Assembly (NCBI RefSeq): GCF_015222005.1 | Contig: NZ_JADFFL010000003.1 | Coordinates: forward strand, 496,001-560,000 | Direction: 5' to 3' | From: Mucilaginibacter myungsuensis | GTDB taxonomy: Bacteria > Bacteroidota > Bacteroidia > Sphingobacteriales > Sphingobacteriaceae | DNA length: 64,000 nucleotides | Shown: positions 1-8,826 of the stretch, in pieces | How positions within the stretch are numbered: position 1 is the stretch's first letter | Layout of the letters: each line of letters opens with the position of its first letter | Program-made: the position numbers and the translations under genes | The notes under the pieces: model-generated | Told to the model about the DNA's origin: nothing | Databases searched by the model: none | The model's input: the letters and a program-made list of their open reading frames with translations, nothing else

Positions 1-1
1 C

Positions 2-1339
2 GGCGTAGAATTTTTGACTTACCTTCAAAAATACACTAAAATTTACAACCTAAAAATAACAGACAATGTTGATGTACAGCAGAGTATAATTTTAAGGGGG
101 GACACTGTCGAAATCGCTAATTGTGATTTTGAAGGAGAGTTGTTTTTTAGAGCAAATCCATCAGTTAAAAAGTTCCATCTGTTAGATTGCACGCTAAAAA
201 AGCGTTTTTTACTGTTTAACAGCAATTTAGAACTTGTCAATTTAGCTAGGTCAACTTTTTTGCAATACTTTGCTTTTAAAAATTTATACGCCAAAATTTT
301 GACCATTGAAAATTGTGCTATTAATAACAGTAAGGAACTAAGGCTACACGAGTTCGCAGTCGATAATTTTTCATTCGTCAATAATGAAGCAAGTAATGAT
401 ATTTATATCAAGCCACTAGCTGCTAAAGTGGTTTTTTTGAAAGGCAACGATAAAAAGTATCAAGTAACGCTGTCTGGTAGGTCTGACAATGGAATTTACG
501 ACCAAATTAGATTATTTTGCTACTCGCAGCATCGTACTGACTTTGTGTTTTTCAATATAAATGCTGACATGGTCCAAGTAGTTGGATCTCTAAAAGATTC
601 AACTATCTACACTAATAACCTTTCTATTCGTTTAGGCATACTTGATCACTTTTTTAATGATGGTAATTTAAAAATTTCAAATCTTCAACCAGTATCCACA
701 AATTCAAGGTTAGTAATAAAGAAGTCAGTTTTAGGCAAAACCCAAATTAACAATTGTGACTTCAGCAAGTTTCAAACCGTAAATCTTGAAAACAGTAATA
801 TTTTAGAAATTACGCCAGTAAACGTCGTATTATGTAATAATAAAAATATCGCTTCAAGTAACTTGTTTTCAACGAAAGAAAATTTCAGACAGCTAAAAAT
901 AGTATCTCAAAAAAATGAAGATATAGATAACAAATTGATTTACGCTAGGCACGAAATGAACACGTTATTAACGATTGCAAAGGAAACAAATGCTAGTTTT
1001 AATGATAAATTTATTTTATATACATCTTGGCTATCAAATGATTTCGGGAATAACTGGAGCAGGGCGTTAATATGGCTACTTTCGGTTTCTTTGCTTTTCT
1101 ATACTGCTATCAAATATTTGTTGGGATATGTTTATTTCGATGTTCTTCTAATTGGCGATGAAATTGGAAAGTTCCTCATTTTTCTTAATCCTTTACATCA
1201 GTTTGAAAAATTATTTGGGGCTGACGCAAATAATCAAAATACAAACGGGGCGATTTTGGTCGATGGGATTTCTAAGATAATTGGGGCATACTTACTTTAC
1301 CAATTTGTGAATGCCTTTAGGAAATATGTAAAAAAATAA
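2..1339 (+). CDS. Beta-helix (pentapeptide-like) protein with C-terminal membrane anchor, 5' end outside window
   Basis: The reading frame is open to the left edge, and the first possible start inside the window is a TTG at 14, so the true N-terminus is probably missing. The first roughly 290 residues are short beta-strand-like repeats with recurring patterns such as IANCDFEG, LLDCTLKK and IENCAINN, as in degenerate pentapeptide or right-handed beta-helix proteins. A linker (RHEMNTLLTIAKE) follows, then a hydrophobic segment around 345-368 and a second near 415-435 ending in a basic tail (FRKYVKK). This layout, beta-helix followed by two C-terminal membrane helices with an INP/LNPLHQF-type connector, resembles channel-like pentapeptide membrane proteins of Bacteroidota. 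The function is unknown. The gene is strikingly AT-rich compared with everything to its right, which suggests horizontal acquisition. Confidence is high that it is a gene and low for any role. Confidence 0.7.
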   Translation, partial: GVEFLTYLQKYTKIYNLKITDNVDVQQSIILRGDTVEIANCDFEGELFFRANPSVKKFHLLDCTLKKRFLLFNSNLELVNLARSTFLQYFAFKNLYAKILTIENCAINNSKELRLHEFAVDNFSFVNNEASNDIYIKPLAAKVVFLKGNDKKYQVTLSGRSDNGIYDQIRLFCYSQHRTDFVFFNINADMVQVVGSLKDSTIYTNNLSIRLGILDHFFNDGNLKISNLQPVSTNSRLVIKKSVLGKTQINNCDFSKFQTVNLENSNILEITPVNVVLCNNKNIASSNLFSTKENFRQLKIVSQKNEDIDNKLIYARHEMNTLLTIAKETNASFNDKFILYTSWLSNDFGNNWSRALIWLLSVSLLFYTAIKYLLGYVYFDVLLIGDEIGKFLIFLNPLHQFEKLFGADANNQNTNGAILVDGISKIIGAYLLYQFVNAFRKYVKK

Positions 1340-1415
1340 GATTTAAAGTTAACACTATGATGTGTGTAGACTCTAACGGACCATTGTGTCCAGCAAGTTA
1401 GTCTTCCTCCAACGC

Positions 1416-1448
1416 AAAAAAGCCTCAGGCTTTTCAACCCAAGGCTTC
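1416..1448 (-). terminator. Hairpin downstream of the tRNA-fMet cluster
   Basis: AAAAAAGCC pairs with GGCTTTT, and AAGCCT with AGGCTT further out. Read on the minus strand the stem is followed by a T-run. The sequence is a diverged copy of the hairpin at 1537-1570, so tRNA and terminator appear to have been duplicated as one unit. Confidence 0.5.
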
Positions 1449-1454
1449 TTAAAA

Positions 1455-1524
1455 GGTAGCGGGAACAGGACTCGAACCTATGTCCGTCAGCTGACGGATA
1501 AGAGCCCGACGAGATGCCCGAGAA
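1455..1524 (-). other. Degenerate tRNA-fMet copy (pseudo-tRNA, candidate attachment-site remnant)
   Basis: Positions 1455-1482 match the 3' acceptor and T-arm of the two intact initiator tRNA genes without a mismatch, and AGAGCCCGACGAG matches part of the D/anticodon side. The anticodon arm is replaced by an unrelated palindromic stretch around TCAGCTGA, and the 5' acceptor sequence is lost. It cannot fold as a tRNA. Retention of exactly the 3' half, on the side facing the AT-rich gene, is what tRNA-targeting tyrosine recombinases leave behind, but an abortive tandem duplication would look similar. Confidence 0.6.
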
Positions 1525-1536
1525 AATATCAAACGC

Positions 1537-1570
1537 AAAAAAGCCCCAAGACTTTCGACTTGAGGCTTTT
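1537..1570 (-). terminator. Terminator of tRNA-fMet copy 2
   Basis: AAAAAAGCCcCAAG...CTTGaGGCTTTT forms a stem. On the minus strand it lies directly downstream of the tRNA at 1580-1654 and is followed by a T-run. Confidence 0.6.
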
Positions 1571-1579
1571 GATTTACTG

Positions 1580-1654
<75 letters not shown>

Positions 1655-1698
1655 CTGTGTTTGTATAATATTGAACGGTCATACTTCCGTTTTGTTTT

Positions 1699-1721
1699 AA
1701 AAGAAAGTCGCTTTCTTTTTT
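1699..1721 (-). terminator. Hairpin between the two tRNA-fMet copies
   Basis: AAAAGAAAG tcg CTTTCTTTT is a perfect stem with a three-base loop, downstream of the 1769-1843 tRNA on the minus strand and ending in a T-run. Confidence 0.55.
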
Positions 1722-1768
1722 GGTTACCGTTCTTAAGACTTTCGACTCAAGACTACCGGCTTAACCTG

Positions 1769-1843
<75 letters not shown>

Positions 1844-1945
1844 CTGTGTTTTCCAACGCCAAACGGTTAAATTCCCGTTTTTTATTGGACTGCAAAGATA
1901 TAATTCGTTTCTTTGCAGTCCAAATAATATTTTAATTTTTTTTCT

Positions 1946-2824
1946 ATGGGTCACAAGGCGGGTTTTGTAAGCATCATCGGCAAGCCTAACGCGGGCAAGT
2001 CTACATTAATGAATGCGCTGGTTGGCGAGAAGATGTCTATCATCACGCCAAAGGCACAGACCACGCGCCATAGAATTTTGGGTATGGTCAATACCGACGA
2101 TTACCAGGTGGTGTTCTCGGACACGCCGGGCATCATCAAACCGCATTACGCCCTGCACGAGAGCATGATGCACCAGGTGCAAGGCTCTATCGTGGATGCC
2201 GACCTGATCCTGCTGGTGACCGACATTAACGAGAAACACGACGAGACCGACGTAATGAAACGCCTGGAAGGTTCGCAATCACCGGTGATCGTACTAATCA
2301 ACAAGGTTGATCTGAGCGATGCCGATACCGTTAACGCTAAAGTCGCTTATTGGGAAGAAACGCTGCAGCCTTTAGCTGTATTCGCTATATCGGCCCTAAA
2401 AGCACCGAACACCGAGGAGTTGCTGAAATTCGTTGTCAGCTACCTGCCCGAGCATGCCGCTTATTACGAAAAGGACGCGCTGACCGACCGTAACGATCGT
2501 TTCTTTGCGTCGGAGATGATCCGCGAGCAGATATTTAAACAATACAAAAAAGAGATCCCTTACAGTACCGAGGTGGTGATCACGGCCTTTAAAGAGGAAG
2601 AGAACATCTACCGCATCAGTGCCGAGATCATTGTAGAGCGCGACTCGCAAAAGAACATCATCATTGGTCAGGGTGGCAGCATGCTGAAGATCGTTGGCAC
2701 TTACGCCCGCCGTTCGATGGAGGAATTCTATCAAAAGAAGATCTTCCTGGAGATGTTCGTAAAAGTGATCAGCGACTGGCGCAGCAAAAAGAACTACCTG
2801 AAGAAATTTGGGTACGACGATTAG
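1946..2824 (+). CDS. era: GTPase Era
   Basis: Ribosome-associated GTPase that binds the 3' end of 16S rRNA during 30S maturation. The 292 residues match the usual Era length. The N-terminal GTPase domain shows the P-loop GKPNAGKST (12-20), DTPG (59-62) and NKVD near 120. The C-terminal KH RNA-binding domain carries IIGQGGSML around 242, the GxxG loop that grips RNA. The ATG follows a poly-T stretch with no Shine-Dalgarno, as is usual here. It sits beside der, another ribosome-assembly GTPase on the same strand, and only about 100 bp from the initiator tRNA genes. Identification is secure. Confidence 0.98.
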   Translation: MGHKAGFVSIIGKPNAGKSTLMNALVGEKMSIITPKAQTTRHRILGMVNTDDYQVVFSDTPGIIKPHYALHESMMHQVQGSIVDADLILLVTDINEKHDETDVMKRLEGSQSPVIVLINKVDLSDADTVNAKVAYWEETLQPLAVFAISALKAPNTEELLKFVVSYLPEHAAYYEKDALTDRNDRFFASEMIREQIFKQYKKEIPYSTEVVITAFKEEENIYRISAEIIVERDSQKNIIIGQGGSMLKIVGTYARRSMEEFYQKKIFLEMFVKVISDWRSKKNYLKKFGYDD

Positions 2825-2833
2825 GGAATTAGA

Positions 2834-2919
2834 TGCAAGAATATAGAGTCAAGAATCAAGACACTATTTTTGAAAGAGATGCAAGAATATAGAGTCAAGA
2901 GACAAGACACTATTTAGTC
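2834..2919. repeat. Tandem direct repeat, about 47-bp period
   Basis: GCAAGAATATAGAGTCAAGA occurs at 2834 and again at 2881, each followed by a near-identical CAAGACACTATTT. It lies between era and der and codes for nothing visible. Confidence 0.7.
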
Positions 2920-2948
2920 GTCGTCGATATCCCTTAGCAATTTTATTA

Positions 2949-3112
2949 TACATAATACGAGTTAGGCATCACATTAGTAACTTAGCGTAAGTCTTGGTTC
3001 TTGATTCTTGACTCTTGGTTCTAACAACATTATATACATAATACGAGTTAAGCTGCATATAGGTAACTTTGCAGGTGTCTTGATTCTTGACTCTTAACTC
3101 TTGATTCTTCAA
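2949..3112. repeat. Imperfect direct repeat of about 80 bp upstream of der
   Basis: CATAATACGAGTTA occurs at about 2950 and 3038. Each copy is followed by a GTAACTT segment and a CTTG-ATTCTTGACTCTT tract. The TCTTGATTCTTGACTC tract is the inverted complement of the GAGTCAAGAATCAAGA tract at 2850-2866, so the era-der gap as a whole could fold into a long hairpin. Promoter elements of der must lie within or beside it. Confidence 0.6.
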
Positions 3113-3116
3113 CAAA

Positions 3117-4418
3117 ATGAGTAACATAGTAGCCATAGTGGGCCGCCCCAATGTAGGCAAATCAACTTTATATAACCGTTTGACCGAGAGCCGTAAGGCG
3201 ATCGTTGATGACTTTAGCGGCGTTACGCGCGATCGCCATTACGGCGTGGCCGAGTGGATCGGTCGTAACTTTACCGTGATCGATACCGGCGGTTATGTAG
3301 CCAATAGCGATGACGTTTTTGAGGCCGCCATCCGCGAGCAGGTTTTGATCGCTATTGAGGAGGCCTCCGTGATCTTATTTGTGGTAGACGTTACCACAGG
3401 TATTACCGATCTGGACGACGAGATAGCGACCATGTTACGCCGCAGTAAAAAACCGGTATTCGTGGTAGTGAATAAAGTAGACCACGGCCTGCTGCAAAGT
3501 GATGCGACCATATTCTACAGCCTTGGTTTGGGCGAGATCCATAACATCTCCTCTGCAACAGGTGCCGGTACAGGTGACCTGCTGGACGAGGTTGTTAAAA
3601 CCTTCGACGAGGACGTGGTAGAGGAAAATACCTTGCCTAAGTACGCTATTGTCGGTCGTCCTAACGTGGGTAAATCATCTATCATCAACTCGTTGATCGG
3701 TAAGGACCGTAACATTGTTACCCCGGTTGCAGGTACCACACGCGATAGTATCCACATCCACTATAACCAATACGGCCACGAGTTTATGCTGATAGACACG
3801 GCCGGTATGCGTAAAAAGACCAAGGTTAAAGAGAATATCGAGTTCTACTCGGTAATGCGTACCATCAAAGCCTTGGAAGAAGCCGACGTGGTGATCCTGA
3901 TGCTGGACGCTGTTGAAGGCCTGGAAGCGCAGGACGTAGCCATCTTCCACCTGGCCGAGAAGAATAAAAAAGGCGTGGTAGTAGTGGTGAATAAGTGGGA
4001 CCTGATCGAGAAAAACAACAAAACTGTTAAGGTTTTTGAAGAGACCATCCGCCAAAAATTAGCACCATTTAACGATGTACCTATCGTGTTTACCTCGGTA
4101 ACCGAAAAGCAACGTGTATTAAAGGTGTTAGAGACAGCAGGAAAAGTTTACGAGAACCGCGGCAAAAAGATCCCGACATCAAAACTGAATGACGTGATGC
4201 TGCCGATCATAGAGAACAACCCGCCACCGGCGCTTAAAGGCAAACACATCAAGATCAAATACATTACACAGATCAAAGGCACATCGCCCATGTTCGCGTT
4301 CTTCTGTAACCTGCCGCAGTATATTAAAGAAGGCTACATTCGTTTCTTAGAGAACAAACTCCGCGAGAACTTTGACTTTGAAGGCGTACCGATACAATTG
4401 TTCTTCAGGCAGAAGTAG
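3117..4418 (+). CDS. der: GTPase Der (EngA)
   Basis: Double-GTPase protein needed for 50S subunit maturation. Two GTPase domains lie in tandem: GRPNVGKST at 9-17 with DTGG and NKVD, and GRPNVGKSS near 180 with DTAGM and NKWD. A C-terminal KH-like domain follows (about 350-433, ending PIQLFFRQK). The 433 residues are the usual length. It starts at an ATG right after the intergenic repeat tract and ends before a strong hairpin terminator, so it is probably transcribed on its own or from era through the repeats. Identification is secure. Confidence 0.98.
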   Translation: MSNIVAIVGRPNVGKSTLYNRLTESRKAIVDDFSGVTRDRHYGVAEWIGRNFTVIDTGGYVANSDDVFEAAIREQVLIAIEEASVILFVVDVTTGITDLDDEIATMLRRSKKPVFVVVNKVDHGLLQSDATIFYSLGLGEIHNISSATGAGTGDLLDEVVKTFDEDVVEENTLPKYAIVGRPNVGKSSIINSLIGKDRNIVTPVAGTTRDSIHIHYNQYGHEFMLIDTAGMRKKTKVKENIEFYSVMRTIKALEEADVVILMLDAVEGLEAQDVAIFHLAEKNKKGVVVVVNKWDLIEKNNKTVKVFEETIRQKLAPFNDVPIVFTSVTEKQRVLKVLETAGKVYENRGKKIPTSKLNDVMLPIIENNPPPALKGKHIKIKYITQIKGTSPMFAFFCNLPQYIKEGYIRFLENKLRENFDFEGVPIQLFFRQK

Positions 4419-4439
4419 TAGCAATAAACGATCTTAAGA

Positions 4440-4470
4440 AAAGGCGAAGTGGCATCACTTCGCCTTTCTT
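4440..4470 (+). terminator. Rho-independent terminator of der
   Basis: AAAGGCGAAGTG gcat CACTTCGCCTTT is a perfect 12-bp stem with a four-base loop followed by CTTATTT. Confidence 0.85.
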
Positions 4471-4482
4471 ATTTACTGACGC

Positions 4483-4714
4483 GTCATCACGAACGCAGCG
4501 CGGTGATCCCCGGCATGTTGGTCGAAATGCTTTAAAGTCTCGCTTCCCCGCTTGAGCGGGGTCAGGGGTGTGTCCTTCATTTGCAAGGTTTGCGAAAGGA
4601 CACCCCTATGAAAGGTTCTTCTCGATGTTCGTTCATCGCTTCCCCGCTCAAGCGGGGAGACGCGGGCTTGTCTCTCTTCATCGAAGCCCAGCAGATCGGT
4701 AAACTCGTAATGAC
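4483..4714. repeat. Composite palindromic intergenic element with GTCATnnCGA ends
   Basis: The outer ends are GTCATCACGA (4483) and TCGTAATGAC (4705-4714), an inverted pair. Inside are two perfect palindromes, CCCCGCTTGAGCGGGG and CCCCGCTCAAGCGGGG, flanking an inner hairpin (AGGGGTGTGTCCTT pairing with AAGGACACCCCT). No coding frame is supported. The remaining 4715-4948 has no recognisable gene or signal. Confidence 0.6.
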
Positions 4715-4948
4715 AGGCCTAATTTTCTTATGATCTTTTTTGAAAACCAACGATTCCGCATTCCATCGGTACCACCCGCCCCGCTCTCTGTCCAAGTTTT
4801 GCCCCTGCCGCGCAATGCCCCTACGCTGCAAAAGCTTCCCGCCGATCGGGTTTTGGTTGAGGAGGTGCCAGCAGTGTCAGAAAGGCCGATCGGTACACCT
4901 CAGACGTAAGGGATATAAATGATCAGCGCGCAGATCACGGCAAGCCCA

Positions 4949-5812
4949 CTATTTCCTGGCCAAGCTATACTCGCCCCAAAATTGTGTGGTCGAATTCAGA
5001 TCGGCATCGCCATCCCGCTCTTCGCCGCGTGCTTTGGTGATCGGGTCGCGCTCCACGTATGTCAGGCAACAGAACGCGTTGCCCCAATCGTTCAGTTTAA
5101 TATTGTAAGCGATCTTTCTTACCTGGGCTACAGATATGCCCACATGTTTTAACGGAAATGCCAACTCATATACATATTTACCACTGTTTTGAAAACGGCC
5201 CACGGCTTTTATCTGCACATCATTGTAGATAGATATCAGGGTATCGCTAATTTTTTTTGCCCCGATAACCTTAATATCTTTAGCGTAGGAACCAAAAGCC
5301 TTATTGGCCCGGTCCACGGTAGAATCGGTGCGTGTGAGTAATGTAGTCGGGTGCGGCGCATGCGCCGGCAGGCCGGCTATGTTAGCTTTATTCCCCGAGT
5401 TGAACAGGATACCTCTAACATATTTATAGGACATATTAGGGTAACTGACGGCCACTGTATTAGCCGTGTCGCCCTTAACGCCGGTAGTGTTCACAGTAAG
5501 CTGTACGCCTACCAATAAGATCTTCTCTATCACCCGTGGTTGGGTAGCCTCAACGGCAAGGTAAAGATATTCGTCGTCGTTAGCTAAACTATAGGCAAAG
5601 TCAACCGTACGATTATGGGCCTGCATTTTGCCGCCCCACTCTGCTGTATTACCATCTATCTTAATTTTGGCCGGGGCAAGCATGGCATCGACTTGCACCT
5701 GTGGCAGCTTTTGGGCAAAGGATATTTGGACTGAAAATAGCACACAAACGCATGCTATCAAAAGCGGACGGACATTAAAAAAAGCGTTAGGACTAAAAAA
5801 GTGTATCATCAT
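4949..5812 (-). CDS. Secreted CBM9/DOMON-like sugar-binding domain protein (copy 1)
   Basis: The open frame extends further upstream, but the ATG at 5812 gives a good signal peptide (FFNVRPLLIACVCVLFSVQ, cleavage near SFA-QKLP), so that start is preferred. The mature protein begins QKLPQVQVDAMLAPAKIKID followed by GNTAEW, the typical opening of family 9 carbohydrate-binding-module-like domains, with the later strand motif LANDDEYLYLAV. No catalytic domain is present, so it is a stand-alone binding or heme/sugar-sensing-type domain of unknown ligand. A paralogue at 27336-28172 has the same opening and architecture. It is probably transcribed alone. Confidence 0.75.
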   Translation of the reverse strand: MMIHFFSPNAFFNVRPLLIACVCVLFSVQISFAQKLPQVQVDAMLAPAKIKIDGNTAEWGGKMQAHNRTVDFAYSLANDDEYLYLAVEATQPRVIEKILLVGVQLTVNTTGVKGDTANTVAVSYPNMSYKYVRGILFNSGNKANIAGLPAHAPHPTTLLTRTDSTVDRANKAFGSYAKDIKVIGAKKISDTLISIYNDVQIKAVGRFQNSGKYVYELAFPLKHVGISVAQVRKIAYNIKLNDWGNAFCCLTYVERDPITKARGEERDGDADLNSTTQFWGEYSLARK

Positions 5813-6051
5813 ATTGTGAAACGGTTGGGTTGAACTGTAATGCAATATACGCAAAAACATTTGATCGCTTAAAAAATTGTGATCAGCTATACCGAAAAAG
5901 CTAAACCCGCAACCCATCAGTTGCGCATTTTGCAAAACAATTACAAAACGTAAAATAAGTGGCAAAAACTCGTGTTATTTGGTCAAAAATGGTCGCTTTT
6001 AAACACGCTCCCAAGCTAACGAAACACAATTCGGTCGAGTTTTGCGTCAAT

Positions 6052-6081
6052 AAAAAAGGTCCCCGCCAACGGGCGGGGACC
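6052..6081 (-). terminator. Terminator of the TonB-linked outer membrane protein gene
   Basis: GGTCCCCGCC aacg GGCGGGGACC, followed on the minus strand by a run of seven T. Confidence 0.85.
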
Positions 6082-6116
6082 TCTCTGTTTTGTTGATCTT
6101 TGGGAAGATCGGTATC

Positions 6117-8591
6117 TTATTGCTGGCCGCCCGCGCCTTGGTCTCCGCCCGATTTAAGGTCGTCATTCAGGCCGGTTTTCTTCGGTGCCATTGGGTTATC
6201 TTGTTTAAAGGTCACCTTACCAAAATTGTAGCTGAACGTAACACCTACCGAACGGAACGGGAAGGCCGTATTACTGGTCTGCACCAGGTTACGGCTGGCA
6301 ATGCGCTGGTTAAAGTCGATGTTCTCTTTGAACGGCGACAGGGTGTTCAAGCCGATAGATGCTTTCTTGTTCAGGATCTCTTTACGTACACCAAAGCCGA
6401 TGAAACCGAATGACGGGTTGCGGCCTTGGATGCTGCGTGTAGGCGAGTTTAGGATAGCAAAGGTCTCGGCAACAAAGCCCTTAGGCAGGGTTAGCGTACC
6501 GTTACCAAAAATGTTGTACATCACCTGAGCGCCCCTGTTCTCTGCTACTTGCAAATAATCGAACTGGCTGTAAGGGCGTCCGTTATACGTAAAAACGTTT
6601 ACACTTGTACGGAAAGTAAGCGGCTTAATGGGCGTTATCGAACCAAAAAAACTCATACCGACAGAGTTATTCTGGCCAATATTGTTGTAGGTCGTCCGGT
6701 TAAAGGTCTCGCCTGGTGCCGGTAACAGCGTACTGCCTTCGATCAGGTCCTTAGTATTTTTGTAATAAACCGACGCGTTGATGACCGATGATCTGATAAA
6801 AGTAGAGTAATTGAATTCTACCGTCTGCGATACCTCCGGAGCCAGTGCCGGGTTTCCGTAACTGATATTTTGCGGGTTCAGTCTGTTAACAAATGGATTC
6901 AGGAACTGAAGGCTTGGGCGCTGAATACGCTTGCTATAAGTCAGTTTAAAAGTTTGAGTGCCACCAAATGTTTTTGATACCGCAAAACTTGGCACGAATG
7001 TGTAGTAAGTATCCTCTACCGGTTCAAACTGTAGTCCCTCACTCGCTGATCTTCCGTCGATACTGGTTATCTCGTATCGCGCGCCGGTTTGTAATGACCA
7101 AGCCTTAGGTAACGTAAAGGTAAGCACGGTGTAACCAGCGGTTACATACTGGTTGTAATCGTAAAGATTAGATGCATCCGGCCTGTACTCGTCGTTAATG
7201 TTGATGTCAGAATTACTGCTGATGATACGGGAAATGCTTTTACCACCTGCTTCTAACTTAAATTTATCTGTGATAGGCAAAGTATAATCCAATTGTCCAG
7301 TGTACTCATTGTTAGTGCCACCATTAGTTGCGTCCTGTTTAGGCTGCGTAGAAGTATTAAAAAACTTTAAGCCGTAGTCCAGATCGGTGATACTATGGCT
7401 CCATTGCCCTGATGCTACTATTTGGTGGCCTTCTTTTTTAAACTTGTGCGTGTAATCTAATACCCAGTCATAGCCACCAAAAACAGTTTTGCTATTATTT
7501 TCGGACCTGTAGGTGTTAGTTAAGGTAGGTGTACGAGTTAAAAAGTCAGTAAAACCCTCTGCCTTGAACCCGCCCTGATTGAAGCGGATCGTAGAGTGAA
7601 TAGCATTGTAGTTATTAAAATCATAACTAACCTCGCCAGAGCCTGTATAGGCATAACGCTCAACTTTGTTGGTAGCATTTTGGTTATTGGTAATATCAGA
7701 CAAGCTGTTGTAAGATTCCCTGATGGTAGGCGTAGATTGCGGCCAGGTGTAGTTGCCGCCAAAGCTACCGGTGATGCTTAAACGGTTCTGCTTGATATTC
7801 AGGTTGGCGTTGCCATTATTTTGACGCGTGCCGAAACCGCCACTGATAGAGCCGCTTACGCCGGATATATTTTTGCTTTTAGTGATGATATTGATGATAC
7901 CACCGGTACCCTCAGCATCGTACTTAGCCGATGGCGAGGTTACTACCTCGATGCTTTTGATCTGATCGGCAGGGAAAGATTTCAGCACGTCGCCCAAGTT
8001 GTTAGACATGGCACCCGATGGCTTTCCATTGATAAGTACGCGCACATTCTGATCGCCACGTACCGATACGCCGCCGTTAATATCAACGGCCACCAATGGC
8101 ACTTTGCGCAATACATCGGTAGCGTTACCGCCTTGCGATGTTACGTCCTTTTCGGCATTGAAAACGATTTTATCTATTTTATTCTCTATCAGCGGTACCT
8201 CTCCCACGATGTTGACCTGATTTAAGGTTTTGGTGCTTGGCGCCACAGAGATGGTACCCATGTTATTATCCGGTTTAGACAGCGTAGTCTCTACCGGATC
8301 GATAGTTTTGGTTGGGTAACCAATAAAAGTAATGCTGATCTTGTATTTGGCCGGGGGCAGGTTATTCAGCTTAAAATTACCTTTATCATCGGTGATCACA
8401 CCGTTGATAGGCGCTTTACCGCCGGTGCGAAAAACGCTGATGGTAGCATATTCCAGCGGCTTTTTGGTGACCGAATCGATCACCGTTCCTGATATCTTAC
8501 CCAGGATGGTAGAAGTATTGCCACCGCCGAATTGCGCATTGGCCGATATTGCAGAACAGAAAATTGCAATTAGTAAAAGTACACGTTTCAT
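6117..8591 (-). CDS. TonB-dependent-receptor-like outer membrane beta-barrel protein
   Basis: 824 residues with a signal peptide (LLLIAIFCSAISANA-Q), a carboxypeptidase-regulatory-like beta-sandwich at about 30-115 (GKISGTVIDSVTKKPLEYAT), a plug domain at about 125-240 (VLRKVPLVAVDINGGVSVRG, ending GGIINIITK) and a long C-terminal barrel rich in aromatic strands. The C-terminus carries a hydrophilic Gly/Gln tail (GGDQGAGGQQ) after the last strand. The family is the outer-membrane beta-barrel type common in Bacteroidota, smaller than SusC, with no SusD neighbour. The substrate is unknown; siderophore or peptide uptake or a structural role are all possible. It is a single-gene unit with its own terminator. 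Confidence 0.85.
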   Translation of the reverse strand: MKRVLLLIAIFCSAISANAQFGGGNTSTILGKISGTVIDSVTKKPLEYATISVFRTGGKAPINGVITDDKGNFKLNNLPPAKYKISITFIGYPTKTIDPVETTLSKPDNNMGTISVAPSTKTLNQVNIVGEVPLIENKIDKIVFNAEKDVTSQGGNATDVLRKVPLVAVDINGGVSVRGDQNVRVLINGKPSGAMSNNLGDVLKSFPADQIKSIEVVTSPSAKYDAEGTGGIINIITKSKNISGVSGSISGGFGTRQNNGNANLNIKQNRLSITGSFGGNYTWPQSTPTIRESYNSLSDITNNQNATNKVERYAYTGSGEVSYDFNNYNAIHSTIRFNQGGFKAEGFTDFLTRTPTLTNTYRSENNSKTVFGGYDWVLDYTHKFKKEGHQIVASGQWSHSITDLDYGLKFFNTSTQPKQDATNGGTNNEYTGQLDYTLPITDKFKLEAGGKSISRIISSNSDININDEYRPDASNLYDYNQYVTAGYTVLTFTLPKAWSLQTGARYEITSIDGRSASEGLQFEPVEDTYYTFVPSFAVSKTFGGTQTFKLTYSKRIQRPSLQFLNPFVNRLNPQNISYGNPALAPEVSQTVEFNYSTFIRSSVINASVYYKNTKDLIEGSTLLPAPGETFNRTTYNNIGQNNSVGMSFFGSITPIKPLTFRTSVNVFTYNGRPYSQFDYLQVAENRGAQVMYNIFGNGTLTLPKGFVAETFAILNSPTRSIQGRNPSFGFIGFGVRKEILNKKASIGLNTLSPFKENIDFNQRIASRNLVQTSNTAFPFRSVGVTFSYNFGKVTFKQDNPMAPKKTGLNDDLKSGGDQGAGGQQ

Positions 8592-8826
8592 CTATGTTTG
8601 AAAATTTGGTAGTAAGAGCCAGTTTTTGTTGAATTGTTACAAAGTAAGCAAGATATTCTTCGCCGATAACGTAACAAAAGTAACGCGATCCCCACTCCCG
8701 CTAAAGGCGAAACGGACGAACAGCAGATTATGACAGACGAATGGTGAAAGCCCCATTCCCTACCCGCTTTGCAAGGCTGACAAATATTGACTATCATTGG
8801 ATTTGAACGTCTACACCCGATAAACC

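Noticed and set aside
4577..4831. Short minus-strand ORF in the intergenic element
   Set aside because: It spans a palindromic repeat element and shows no domain or leader; treated as non-coding.
6117..8591. A SusC-type polysaccharide utilisation locus
   Set aside because: The receptor is only 824 aa with no SusD gene beside it, and no SusC/D pair occurs elsewhere in the window.
8588..8797. 69-codon minus-strand ORF upstream of the TonB-linked gene
   Set aside because: No signal peptide or family pattern, Cys/Ser-rich composition unlike real genes here, and it overlaps the receptor start region.
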